Position numbers and translations under genes: made by a program
From: CAVVUC01 sp963751395
GTDB lineage: Bacteria; Verrucomicrobiota; Verrucomicrobiia; Chthoniobacterales; Chthoniobacteraceae
Direction: 5' to 3'
DNA: 64,000 nucleotides
NCBI GenBank assembly: GCA_963751395.1
Contig: CAVVUC010000001.1
Coordinates: 992,001 to 1,056,000 of the forward strand
Notes under the pieces: generated by a model
Told to the model about the DNA's origin: nothing
Database searches by the model: none
What the model saw: only the letters and a program-made list of their open reading frames with translations
Shown: positions 1 to 8,752 of the stretch, piece after piece
Layout of the letters: the number at the start of each line of letters is the position of its first letter
How positions within the stretch are numbered: position 1 is the first letter of the stretch

Positions 1-128
1 CGCAGCAGGGCCGTGAGGATCGTGTGATCGCCGCAGCCCGTACACCAGCGCGCGGCGCGGCCCTGGTAGTCTTCGATCGGGTGAAAATCCCCGGCACTCG
101 CGCCGCAACATTCGTCAATGAGGTCCAT
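1..128 (-). CDS. korB: 2-oxoacid:ferredoxin oxidoreductase beta subunit, N-terminal part (runs off the window)
   Basis: Only the first 42 codons are inside the window, starting from ATG at 128. They contain the motif WCTGCGDH near residue 28, the conserved N-terminal signature of the thiamine-diphosphate-binding beta subunit of 2-oxoacid:ferredoxin oxidoreductases; its cysteines help bind an iron-sulfur cluster. The gene follows the alpha subunit gene by 4 bases on the same strand, so the two are probably cotranscribed and translated together. The substrate, 2-oxoglutarate rather than pyruvate, is inferred from the family and is not proven here. Confidence 0.85.
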   Translation of the reverse strand, partial: MDLIDECCGASAGDFHPIEDYQGRAARWCTGCGDHTILTALL

Positions 129-132
129 GGTT

Positions 133-2034
133 TTAAGCGGGTTGATGTTCGGTTTTTCCAAGCCGCAAACGCGCGGCGGCCTCGATGGCACCGGGCTTGA
201 TCGGCTGGCCTTTGACCTGGCCCCAGCAATCAATGTCGATCAGGAATCTTGCCCGGAGCAGCCAGCCGAGATTCGAGTAGCGCCGGTTCTCTTCGGTGAC
301 CAGTTCATCGTCGAGCCGGTCGGACCAGTTCCCCTCGACGACCATCACCTTCCCGAACTGCCGGAGGATTTCCTTGAGCCCGCCGTGCAGCGGTTGGAGG
401 AACGTGAGATGGAGCGAGGAAACATCCTGTCCTCCGGCGCGCAGGCGATCCACCGCCTCCTCGATCGCGCCGCGCGTGCTGCCCCAGCCGACGATCAGCA
501 GTTCGCCGTGCGAGGCGCCGTGGACCTTGGGCGGTTTCAGCGAATGCTGGAGCGCCGCCAGCTTGAGACTGCGATGGCGGATCGCTTCCTCGTTGGGCTC
601 CGGCCCGTATGCCACGCAACTCTGGCGATCGTGCGCCAGCCCAGTGAGCGTGTGCATTCCTCCCGGCCGGCCCGGGATGAACCGCTCCGACAAGCCGGTG
701 CGCGAGTCCCAATCATACGGCGCCACGCCCTCGGAAACGGGGCTTTGATCAATGGGCGGCGCGACCCATTCCTCCTGGAATTTCGGCCGCGGAAACGGCT
801 GCTGCGCTGTCGCCAGGTTCGCATCGCTCAGGACAACCACGGGCAGGCGATACGTCTCGGCAATCTTGCGCGCCGCGATCATCGCGTGAAAGCAATCCTC
901 AATGCTGGCCGCGGCGAGCACGACCTTCGGCGCGTCGCCGTGACTGCCGAAGCAGGCGGACAGAAGATCGCCTTGCTCGACCTTGGTCGGCTGCCCGGTG
1001 CTGGGACCGCCGCGCTGCACGTTCACGACCACGAGCGGAATCTCGGCCATGCACGCGAGCCCGAGCGCCTCCTGTTTCAGCGCATAGCCCGGCCCCGAAG
1101 TAATCGTCACCGCGCACTTGCCGGCGTAGGACGCGCCGATGGCAAAGCAGCACGCGGCGAGTTCGTCTTCGGCCTGATGCACGAGCCCGCCCACTTTCTC
1201 GAACGCCTCGCTCAAGTAATGCGAAGCCGACGTGCCCGGTGTGATGGGATACATCGCGCAGACTTCCATCCCCGAAGCCATGATCCCGAGCGCGAGCGCC
1301 GTGTTGCCGTTGACGACAATCTGCGGCTCGGTGATCCCCGCCGGCGGAATGATGAACTTGAAGTCGAGATTGGCTTCGGCCCAGCGATGGCCTGCCTCCA
1401 GCAGTTTGACGTTGCTTTCGACAAGCTCCTCTCCCTTTTTTCCGAAGGTCTGCGCGATCTGTTGGCGCGAGATTTCCAGGTCCTGTCCGTAAATGCCGTT
1501 CAGCAGGCCCAGCACGAACATGTTCTTGCCACGCCGCGCATCCGGCGCGTGCTTCCGGCACTCCTCCTCCATCGGCACTTCATGGACGCGGAAATTTTCC
1601 CGCTCCAAACGCTGCCGCACGTCTCGATAGGACTGCGCGATGTGCGCATCCGGGTCCGCCGCCCATTTGTTTTCGAGCAGGATGATGCCTCCCGGCTTGA
1701 TCTCGTGCAATCGCCCCAGCAACACCTGCTCGTTGAAGGCCACGACGAGATCGGCCTGATCGCCCCCATTCGTGATGCAGCGGGAACCGAAACGAATGCG
1801 ATTGCCGCTGGCCCCCGCGATGCTCCGGGCCGGCGGCTGGATTTCGGCGGGAATGATCTCAACCGTCCACACGCCGTTCCCCATTTTTGCGGCCACCGTC
1901 GCGAAAGACTGGGCGCACTTTTGCGCGCCCTCGCCGGAGTCGCTGATCACCTCGACAATGTGTTCGCTCAGCTCGACGGCATGTTTTCCATTGGATGAAA
2001 ACACGCCGCCATTCAATGAATCATGCTGGGTCAT
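133..2034 (-). CDS. korA: 2-oxoacid:ferredoxin oxidoreductase, fused gamma/alpha subunit
   Basis: A 633-residue protein that with KorB would oxidatively decarboxylate a 2-oxoacid, probably 2-oxoglutarate, to its acyl-CoA while reducing ferredoxin. The N-terminal 190 or so residues form the gamma domain. The pyruvate-ferredoxin-oxidoreductase-type domain follows, with the conserved YPITP motif at about residues 262-266 and the downstream block GPGYALKQE. Gamma-alpha fusions of this length are typical of aerobic bacterial KGOR enzymes. I chose the ATG at 2034 (MTQHDS) because the longer open frame upstream lies inside the neighbouring reductase gene. The start overlaps the end of that reductase by 14 bases, which suggests translational coupling. 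Confidence 0.9.
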   Translation of the reverse strand: MTQHDSLNGGVFSSNGKHAVELSEHIVEVISDSGEGAQKCAQSFATVAAKMGNGVWTVEIIPAEIQPPARSIAGASGNRIRFGSRCITNGGDQADLVVAFNEQVLLGRLHEIKPGGIILLENKWAADPDAHIAQSYRDVRQRLERENFRVHEVPMEEECRKHAPDARRGKNMFVLGLLNGIYGQDLEISRQQIAQTFGKKGEELVESNVKLLEAGHRWAEANLDFKFIIPPAGITEPQIVVNGNTALALGIMASGMEVCAMYPITPGTSASHYLSEAFEKVGGLVHQAEDELAACCFAIGASYAGKCAVTITSGPGYALKQEALGLACMAEIPLVVVNVQRGGPSTGQPTKVEQGDLLSACFGSHGDAPKVVLAAASIEDCFHAMIAARKIAETYRLPVVVLSDANLATAQQPFPRPKFQEEWVAPPIDQSPVSEGVAPYDWDSRTGLSERFIPGRPGGMHTLTGLAHDRQSCVAYGPEPNEEAIRHRSLKLAALQHSLKPPKVHGASHGELLIVGWGSTRGAIEEAVDRLRAGGQDVSSLHLTFLQPLHGGLKEILRQFGKVMVVEGNWSDRLDDELVTEENRRYSNLGWLLRARFLIDIDCWGQVKGQPIKPGAIEAAARLRLGKTEHQPA

Positions 2035-3553
2035 GAGATGCCTCCGGTTGGGCCGCATCCAGTCGAACGCGGACCAGGTTTCTTTGTTCAGGGGCGATCC
2101 CAAACACCCGGTTCTCCATCGCGGGCTCCGGGTCGTAAACGGAGTCGCTGTCCACAATCCCCAAATAGGCCTTGATGCCCTGCGCCGCCTTGCGTCCCGC
2201 GCCCATGGCCTTGATAACCGTGGCCGCCCCAGTGACTATGTCGCCGCCGGCATAAACGCCCGCCAGAGACGTGGCCAGGTTTTCGTCCGTCGCAATGTAA
2301 CCCCATTTGTTCAACCGGATGTTCGAGGTCTGGCCGATGATGGGATTGGCCTTGGTGCCGATGGCGAAGACCACCATGTCGGCCTCGAATTCGTATTCGC
2401 TTCCCTCGACAGGCACCGGGCTGCGCCGGCCGGACGCATCCGGCTCGCCCAGCTCCATGCGGATGTTTCGCAAGCCGCGCACGTTGCCCCGATCATCGCC
2501 GAGAATTTCCACCGGAGCCGCCAGCCAATGAAACTCCACGCCTTCCTCCTGAGCGTGGTGCAGCTCCTCCAGCCGCGCCGGGCACTCGGCCTCGCTGCGG
2601 CGATAGACGCAATAAACCTTCGCCGCGCCCAGCCGCAACGAGACGCGCATCGCATCCATCGCGGTGTTGCCCGCGCCGATGACCACGACGCGCCGGCCCA
2701 GGTGCAGCGGCGTGTCGAATTCGGGAAACCTGCCCGCCTGCATCAGATTGCAGCGGGTGAGCAGTTCGTTGGCGGACATGACGCCGCCGAACGATTCGCC
2801 GGGAATCCCCATGAACCGCGGCGAGCCCGCGCCGGTGCCGATGAACACGGCATGGAACCCCATTTCGCGGATCATCTGCTCGATCGTGAACAGGCGCCCG
2901 ACGAGTGTGTTGCATTCGATCCTCACACCCAGCGCTTTCAGGTTGTTGATTTCCGCGTCGATCACGGAATTGGGCAGACGAAATTCCGGGATGCCGTATC
3001 GCAGCACGCCGCCTGGCGCGTGCAGCGCCTCGTAAATCACCACCTCGCAACCCGCCCTCGCCAGATCCGCCGCGCAGGCCACTCCCGCCGGACCCGACCC
3101 GATGATGCCGACGCGAAACCCGTTCGGCTCGATGTAGGGAACATTGGCCCAGCCCTTCTCGATCGCCATGTCGCCCACCCACCGTTCCAATCGTCCCACC
3201 GCCACCGGCTCCAGACTGTCACCCACCGTGCAGACACCCTCGCACTGGTTCTCCTGCGGACACACGCGACCGCAAATGGCCGGCAGCAAATTGTCGCCGG
3301 CCAGCACGTCATAAGCGCCGCGGTAATCTCCTTCGCAAATCTTCCGGATGAACGCGGGGATGTTCACCTGCACCGGGCAGCCGGCGATGCACTTGGGGTC
3401 GTCGCACATCAGGCAACGCTCACTCTCGTGCCGGGCGTTCTCCGGCGTGTATCCCATGGCCACCGCGGAGAAATTCCGGACCCGCTCCGCCGGCGGTTGC
3501 TCGGGCATCGGCGTCCGCTCCTGGGGAATCGTCCTGATGGTTCTCGGTTTCAT
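2021..3553 (-). CDS. nfnB: GltD/NfnB-type FAD- and NAD(P)-binding oxidoreductase
   Basis: A 510-residue flavoprotein of the glutamate-synthase small-chain family. An N-terminal iron-sulfur region carries clustered cysteines (CLMCDDPKC, then CGRVC and CEGVC). Two dinucleotide folds follow: GSGPAG for FAD and VIGAGNTA for NAD(P). It lies directly after an NfnA-like subunit, and the pair matches the ferredoxin-NADP reductase (Nfn/sulfide dehydrogenase) architecture, moving electrons between ferredoxin and NAD(P)H. No large glutamate synthase subunit is next to it, which argues against a role in GOGAT. The start at 3553 overlaps the stop of nfnA by 4 bases, so translation is probably coupled. Confidence 0.85.
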   Translation of the reverse strand: MKPRTIRTIPQERTPMPEQPPAERVRNFSAVAMGYTPENARHESERCLMCDDPKCIAGCPVQVNIPAFIRKICEGDYRGAYDVLAGDNLLPAICGRVCPQENQCEGVCTVGDSLEPVAVGRLERWVGDMAIEKGWANVPYIEPNGFRVGIIGSGPAGVACAADLARAGCEVVIYEALHAPGGVLRYGIPEFRLPNSVIDAEINNLKALGVRIECNTLVGRLFTIEQMIREMGFHAVFIGTGAGSPRFMGIPGESFGGVMSANELLTRCNLMQAGRFPEFDTPLHLGRRVVVIGAGNTAMDAMRVSLRLGAAKVYCVYRRSEAECPARLEELHHAQEEGVEFHWLAAPVEILGDDRGNVRGLRNIRMELGEPDASGRRSPVPVEGSEYEFEADMVVFAIGTKANPIIGQTSNIRLNKWGYIATDENLATSLAGVYAGGDIVTGAATVIKAMGAGRKAAQGIKAYLGIVDSDSVYDPEPAMENRVFGIAPEQRNLVRVRLDAAQPEASHDPA

Positions 3554-4533
3554 TCGGGCAGGTGGCAGGTGGGATTGGATTTCTTCAGCCAGTCGTTCAA
3601 GGCGCGTTCCTCTTCCTCGACGAAAAGGCGCTGCCGCTTCATCAACTCGTCGAAGTCCACTTCGTGGGCATCGAAATCGGGTCCGTCCACACAGGCGAAC
3701 TTCATCCTGCCGCCCACTGAAACCCGGCACCCGCCACACATCCCCGTTCCATCCACCATGACCGGATTGAGACTGACGAGAGTTTTCACCTTGCGCGGGC
3801 GGGTGACTTCGGCGCACGCCTTCATCATCACCGGCGGTCCCACGGCAACCACCTCTTCCACGTCGGGATGCTGTTGCAGCGCCTGGTTCAGGCCATCCGT
3901 TACAAATCCCTTGAGACCCGCGGAGCCGTCATCCGTGCAGAGAATCAATTCGTCGCAATACTGGCGGAATTTCTCCTCCCAGAAGATCAGTGACCTGGAG
4001 CGGAAGCCGATCACCCCGATCACACAGGCTCCTTTTTCCTTGTAAGCGCGCAGTTGCGGAAAAACCGGGGCCACGCCCAGACCGCCACCGACACAGACCA
4101 CTTTTCTTTTCTCGCCAATCTGCGTCGGATGTCCCATCGGCCCCACCAGACTGAACAGCGCCGTGCCCTCGAGGCACGTGCGTTGCATTTCCTTCGTCGT
4201 TTTTCCCACGGCCTGGACCACCAGCGTGACCGTTCCTTTTTGACGATCGAAGTCTGCGATGGTGAGCGGGATCCGCTCGCCCCGCTCATGGGACAGGACG
4301 ATCACGAACTGGCCCGGTTTCGCTGCCCGGGCCAACTGCGGATGGCGAACCTCCAGAAGATACGTGACGTCGGAGAAATCCTGGCGCGTGACAATCCGGA
4401 ATGGAGACTCTCCCGTCACCGCAGGCTCGTGAGCAACATCCTCCCTTCCACCCGTGGCTCGCTTCGAGCCGGGCTTCGGTTGGGTTGGTGCCGCATGGTC
4501 GGGCACCTGCTGGGTAACTGGTTTCGAAGTCAT
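3550..4533 (-). CDS. nfnA: Ferredoxin-NADP reductase alpha-type subunit (NfnA/PyrK-like)
   Basis: A 327-residue protein of the ferredoxin-NADP reductase superfamily. The first 45 or so residues are a low-complexity extension. The FAD domain follows (GQFVIVLSHERGERIPLTI, the Nfn-type flavin-binding block), then the NAD-binding domain (GGGLGVAPVFPQ). A C-terminal cysteine set (GMCGGCRV and a later FACVDGP) binds a 2Fe-2S cluster in this family. ATG 4533 was chosen; 26 further codons are open upstream but unlike the family. It is the first gene of the nfnA-nfnB-korA-korB operon, so reduced ferredoxin from 2-oxoacid oxidation could be converted to NADPH by the adjacent reductase. Confidence 0.85.
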   Translation of the reverse strand: MTSKPVTQQVPDHAAPTQPKPGSKRATGGREDVAHEPAVTGESPFRIVTRQDFSDVTYLLEVRHPQLARAAKPGQFVIVLSHERGERIPLTIADFDRQKGTVTLVVQAVGKTTKEMQRTCLEGTALFSLVGPMGHPTQIGEKRKVVCVGGGLGVAPVFPQLRAYKEKGACVIGVIGFRSRSLIFWEEKFRQYCDELILCTDDGSAGLKGFVTDGLNQALQQHPDVEEVVAVGPPVMMKACAEVTRPRKVKTLVSLNPVMVDGTGMCGGCRVSVGGRMKFACVDGPDFDAHEVDFDELMKRQRLFVEEEERALNDWLKKSNPTCHLPE

Positions 4534-4786
4534 CTTGATGTTCCTGCCCGTCTGTTGCAGCAGTTTCCGATGAGGCGCAAGGCGAACAACCTCTGTTTTT
4601 GTCAGAAACAACCTGAATCCAGCTTAATCCAGCGGTCCGGTCTAGCCATGCGTTGCCTTTGTCTTCGCAATAATTGGCGTAAGCTGGCGAAAACTTCCTG
4701 GGCGCCTGGCTCGTTGGGTTCGCGCCCGCCCACGGCATAACCGGCGCCTCGACTTTCAAAGACAGCCGCGTATTTTACGCCACTCC

Positions 4787-6226
4787 ATGCCCAAGGTTTA
4801 CATCAAGACTTATGGATGCCAGATGAACGAGCGCGACTCGGAACAGGTCGCCCGGATGCTCGTCGAGCGCGGCTATGAGCTGACCCGCGAGGAGCGGGAT
4901 GCCGATGTCATTTTGCTCAACACGTGCAGCGTTCGCGACATGGCCGAGCAGAAGGCGGTTGGAAAAATGGGAATGATCCGGCATCTCCGCGAGAAGAAGC
5001 AGCATCTCGTGTTCGGTTTTCTCGGCTGCATGGCGCAGAGCCGCGGCGGGGAGCTGGTGAAGGATCTGCCGCAGGTCGATCTCGTGGTGGGGACGCAGAA
5101 GTTCCATCGCGTGGCGGATTACGTGGATCAGATTTTTGAAAAGAAACGCGAGGCCCGGATGGACGACGAGCGGTTCTCGATCGTCGATGTCGGCGGGGAG
5201 GCCGGGTCGCAGGGGACGATCCGCGATCATCTGCTGGCGGAGAAGCAGGCGACGGCGTTCGTGTCGATCATGCAGGGATGCAACATGCACTGCACGTTTT
5301 GCATCGTGCCGTTCACCCGCGGGGCCGAACGCTCGCGCCCGATCGACGAGATCGTCGCCGAGGTGCGCGGCCTGGTCGCGAGAGGGGTGAAGGAGGTGAC
5401 GCTGCTTGGGCAGATCGTGAATCTCTACGGACGCCATGAGTTTCCCTCTGTCTCCTATTCCTATTCCTCTTCTTACTCATCATCTCCTGAGGCGGACGAA
5501 AAGAGCAGGAGTAAGAATACGAATAGGATTTTGAAGAAAAGCCCCTTCGTGCAACTCCTCGAAGCCGTGCATGAGGTCGATGGGCTTGAACGGCTCCGGT
5601 TCACCTCGCCGCATCCGATCGGCTTTCGCGACGATCTGATCGAGTCCTTCGCCCGGCTGCCGAAACTGGCCGAGCATGTCCATCTGCCCATGCAATCGGG
5701 ATCGGATCGCATTCTCAAAGCGATGCACCGCACCTACACTGCGGGGAAATACGTCGCGCTCGTGGAGAAAATCCGCGCCGCCAGACCCGACATCGCGATC
5801 ACGACCGATGTGATCGTCGGATTTCCCGGCGAGACGGAGGAGGATTACGCCGCGACCCGCGAACTGGTGCAGCGGCTCGAATTCGACAACGCCTTCATCT
5901 TTCGCTACTCGAAACGCAAGGACACGCCGGCGGCGGAGATGGCGGGTCAGGTCGCGGAGCCGGTGAAGGAAGCGCGCAACCAGGATTTGCTCGCAGTCGT
6001 GGACGAAAGCGCGAAGCGCAAGACCGCGGAGCTTGTCGGCAGGAACGTGGAGATCCTTTGCGAGGGGCCGAGCAAATCGAATCCGGACCGGCTCATGGGG
6101 CGCACACGGACGAACAAGATCGTGATCTTCGAAGGCGGCGGGCGGCACATCGGGCAGATTTTCGATGTCCACGTCACGCGCTCTTCCGGGTTCAGCCTCT
6201 ACGGCGATCCGGCGATTCTCCACTGA
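4787..6226 (+). CDS. miaB: tRNA-2-methylthio-N6-dimethylallyladenosine synthase MiaB, with repeat-derived insertion
   Basis: A radical-SAM methylthiotransferase that adds a methylthio group to i6A37 of tRNAs. The UPF0004 domain comes first, with cluster-binding cysteines (TYGCQM, LNTCSV, LGCMAQ). The radical-SAM motif CNMHCTFC lies near residue 164, and a C-terminal TRAM domain closes the protein. At 479 residues it is somewhat longer than usual. The extra length is a Ser/Tyr-rich stretch at about residues 223-246, just after the GQIVNLYG strand, encoded by a palindromic repeat at 5453-5528. Flanking conservation resumes immediately at KSPFVQLLEAV, so the insertion seems to be tolerated in frame. 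It is divergent from the nfn operon. Confidence 0.93.
   Translation: MPKVYIKTYGCQMNERDSEQVARMLVERGYELTREERDADVILLNTCSVRDMAEQKAVGKMGMIRHLREKKQHLVFGFLGCMAQSRGGELVKDLPQVDLVVGTQKFHRVADYVDQIFEKKREARMDDERFSIVDVGGEAGSQGTIRDHLLAEKQATAFVSIMQGCNMHCTFCIVPFTRGAERSRPIDEIVAEVRGLVARGVKEVTLLGQIVNLYGRHEFPSVSYSYSSSYSSSPEADEKSRSKNTNRILKKSPFVQLLEAVHEVDGLERLRFTSPHPIGFRDDLIESFARLPKLAEHVHLPMQSGSDRILKAMHRTYTAGKYVALVEKIRAARPDIAITTDVIVGFPGETEEDYAATRELVQRLEFDNAFIFRYSKRKDTPAAEMAGQVAEPVKEARNQDLLAVVDESAKRKTAELVGRNVEILCEGPSKSNPDRLMGRTRTNKIVIFEGGGRHIGQIFDVHVTRSSGFSLYGDPAILH
5453..5528. repeat. Imperfect palindromic element inside miaB
   Basis: The left arm 5453-5478 (a TCCTATTCC-type run ending CTTACTC) is the imperfect reverse complement of the right arm 5509-5528 (GAGTAAGA...AATAGGA). 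A shorter inner pair, CTCCTG at 5484 and CAGGAG at 5506, also matches. The composition is unlike the rest of the gene, and the encoded residues (SYSYSSSYSSS) do not resemble MiaB. It is best explained as a repeat that entered the gene without breaking the frame. Confidence 0.7.
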
Positions 6227-6763
6227 CACCGGCACGCACCGGCAAAGTCCTGCAATATGCAGATGCTCTCCTGCCGCGAAGATGCGGTTGGAGAACGGGA
6301 GCGCGGGCTTCCAGCCCGTTTCTGACCGGCTTCCAGCCGGTCAGCGGGACTTGGCGCTCCGATCGCTCGGCGGTTGGAAGTCATCGCGCCTCGGTGCCGG
6401 CTGGCACGATGCCAGCCAGTGCAGGCTGGAACCCCGTGCTCTGACTCCGTAAATAGGCCGAAATCGGTCAAAACTAGCCAAATAACGACGGACGCGGCTG
6501 TCTCGAAATTTACATGCTGCGTGGTGAACGCAGTTCATGGAGACTCGTTCCCAATCTGAGGGATTGGGAACGCAAGCTATGCGGGAGAAGCTGTGCTTCG
6601 CGGCTTGGGGGGCCGGGCATTGGCGCGCGTGCAATCCTCCCGCCACCCTCCACGCAACGGAGCCGCACACTTCAAAGACCTTTCCGGCGGCAGCCGTGGA
6701 GTTGCCGCGCCGAATTGAGGACATCGGTCTGGACGGACACCGTGTTCATGTTAGCCTGAACTC
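6227..6763. other. Non-coding spacer with palindromic repeats between miaB and the Phd/YoeB module
   Basis: This 537-base stretch holds no convincing gene. Between 6304 and 6344 there are two adjacent hairpins with the shared core GGCTTCCAGCC, and further GCCAGCC/GGCTGG partial copies run to about 6435. A perfect 11-base inverted repeat with a 5-base loop lies at 6546-6572 (arms CGTTCCCAATC and GATTGGGAACG). A core of the same type (GGGCTTCCAAGCCC) occurs again at 19544-19565, so these are probably members of a dispersed repeat family. No tRNA or riboswitch was recognised. Confidence 0.6.
6546..6572. repeat. Perfect stem-loop, 11-base arms
   Basis: CGTTCCCAATC at 6546-6556 pairs exactly with GATTGGGAACG at 6562-6572 around the loop TGAGG. 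No U-run follows on either strand, so it is not an obvious intrinsic terminator. Its role is unknown; a dispersed repeat or a transcript-end structure are both possible. Confidence 0.6.
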
Positions 6764-7060
6764 ATGTCAACCGTTACTTACGCCGAAGCACGCGACAAAC
6801 TCGCCGCCGTGTGGGATCAGGTCGTCTCGACGCGGGAGCCGGTTCTGATTACGCGGCGCGGGCATCCCGATATCGCATTGCTTCCTGCCGACGAGCTTTC
6901 GAGCCTGATGGAAACGGCGCACCTGCTGCGGTCACCGGCCAATGCACAACGTCTGCTCGGGGCCTTGAAGCGGGCGCAAGCCGGCAAAGGACGTGCGATG
7001 GGTGCAGAGGAGTTGCGCAAGAAGTCGGGCATTGATGAAGCTCCTCGTCGTCGATCCTGA
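6764..7060 (+). CDS. Phd/YefM-family antitoxin
   Basis: A 98-residue protein with the Phd/YefM fold signature at its N-terminus: MSTVTYAEARDKLAAVW, followed by EPVLITRRGHPDIALLPADE. It would bind and neutralise the toxin encoded immediately downstream and repress the shared promoter through its N-terminal DNA-binding half. The C-terminal 25 residues are charged and probably form the toxin-wrapping tail. The gene overlaps the toxin start by 26 bases, the usual antitoxin-first arrangement with translational coupling. Confidence 0.88.
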   Translation: MSTVTYAEARDKLAAVWDQVVSTREPVLITRRGHPDIALLPADELSSLMETAHLLRSPANAQRLLGALKRAQAGKGRAMGAEELRKKSGIDEAPRRRS

Positions 7061-7292
7061 TTTCCTCGATGACCTGCGGTTCTGGGTTTCCAGCGATGCA
7101 AAGGTTGCCGAGCGCATTCTAAAACTCGTGGAGGAAATTCGCCGCGATCCATTTCGCGGCACCGGCAAGCCGGAACCATTGAAGCATCTTGGCGCGGGCG
7201 TGTGGTCGCGCCGGGTCACGCAGGCAGACCGGCTCGTTTACCTCGTCGAAAGCGGCACGGTGAGTCTTCTTCAGTGCCGCTATCATTACTGA
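7035..7292 (+). CDS. yoeB: Txe/YoeB-family toxin (ribosome-dependent mRNA endoribonuclease)
   Basis: An 85-residue protein, almost exactly the length of E. coli YoeB (84). It begins MKLLVVDPDFLDDLRFW, contains the family block RDPFRGTGKPEPLKHL, and ends CRYHY; the terminal His-Tyr pair corresponds to catalytic residues of the family. An upstream in-frame start at 6993 exists, but the ATG at 7035 fits YoeB length and N-terminus. In this family the toxin cleaves mRNA in the ribosomal A site. Confidence 0.88.
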   Translation: MKLLVVDPDFLDDLRFWVSSDAKVAERILKLVEEIRRDPFRGTGKPEPLKHLGAGVWSRRVTQADRLVYLVESGTVSLLQCRYHY

Positions 7293-7397
7293 TGAAGATC
7301 AGGTCAATCTGAGGCTGCGGGCAGCCGGTCTCCTTCGCCCTGCGATTCCCCCGATTTTCGATTTTATAACTGCCGCACACTTCAAGGCGCACCCTCA

Positions 7398-8479
<1,082 letters not shown>

Positions 8480-8483
<4 letters not shown>

Positions 8484-8737
8484 GTCTTCCCGCCCTCGTG
8501 AAGCTGCGCCAGTTCGTCGATCTGTTTCAGGTAATCGAAAATCTGCGCGGCTTCGGCTTCATCGACGACACTGAGCGCAAACCCGACGTGGACCAGCACG
8601 TAATCGCCCACGCCGGCCTCGGGCGTGCAGGAGAGGTTCACTTCCTTGACGATGCCGCCAAAGCTGACGCGCCCGCAGCGCAGGTAAGGATCGTCTCCGG
8701 CGACGCTGAGTATTTTTCCAGGAACGGCGAGACACAT
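8480..8737 (-). CDS. hypC: Hydrogenase maturation chaperone HypC
   Basis: An 85-residue HypC/HupF protein. It starts with the essential MCLAVPGKI sequence, whose Cys2 contacts the iron of the cofactor precursor. The central GGIVKEVNLSC and GDYVLVHVGFA blocks are typical. It works with HypD and delivers the Fe(CN)2CO group to the large subunit of the hydrogenase. It overlaps hypD by 4 bases and follows hypF by 15 bases, so the three are one transcription unit. Confidence 0.96.
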
Positions 8738-8752
8738 GGTGCGGAAGTCGGG

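Noticed and set aside
118..1998. A 626-codon open frame on the plus strand opposite korA
   Set aside because: It is antisense to a gene with clear family motifs; high G+C opens the opposite strand. The translation has no recognisable domain.
2021..3553. Glutamate synthase small subunit (gltD)
   Set aside because: The domain family fits, but there is no large subunit and the adjacent NfnA-type gene makes a ferredoxin-NADP reductase pair more likely.
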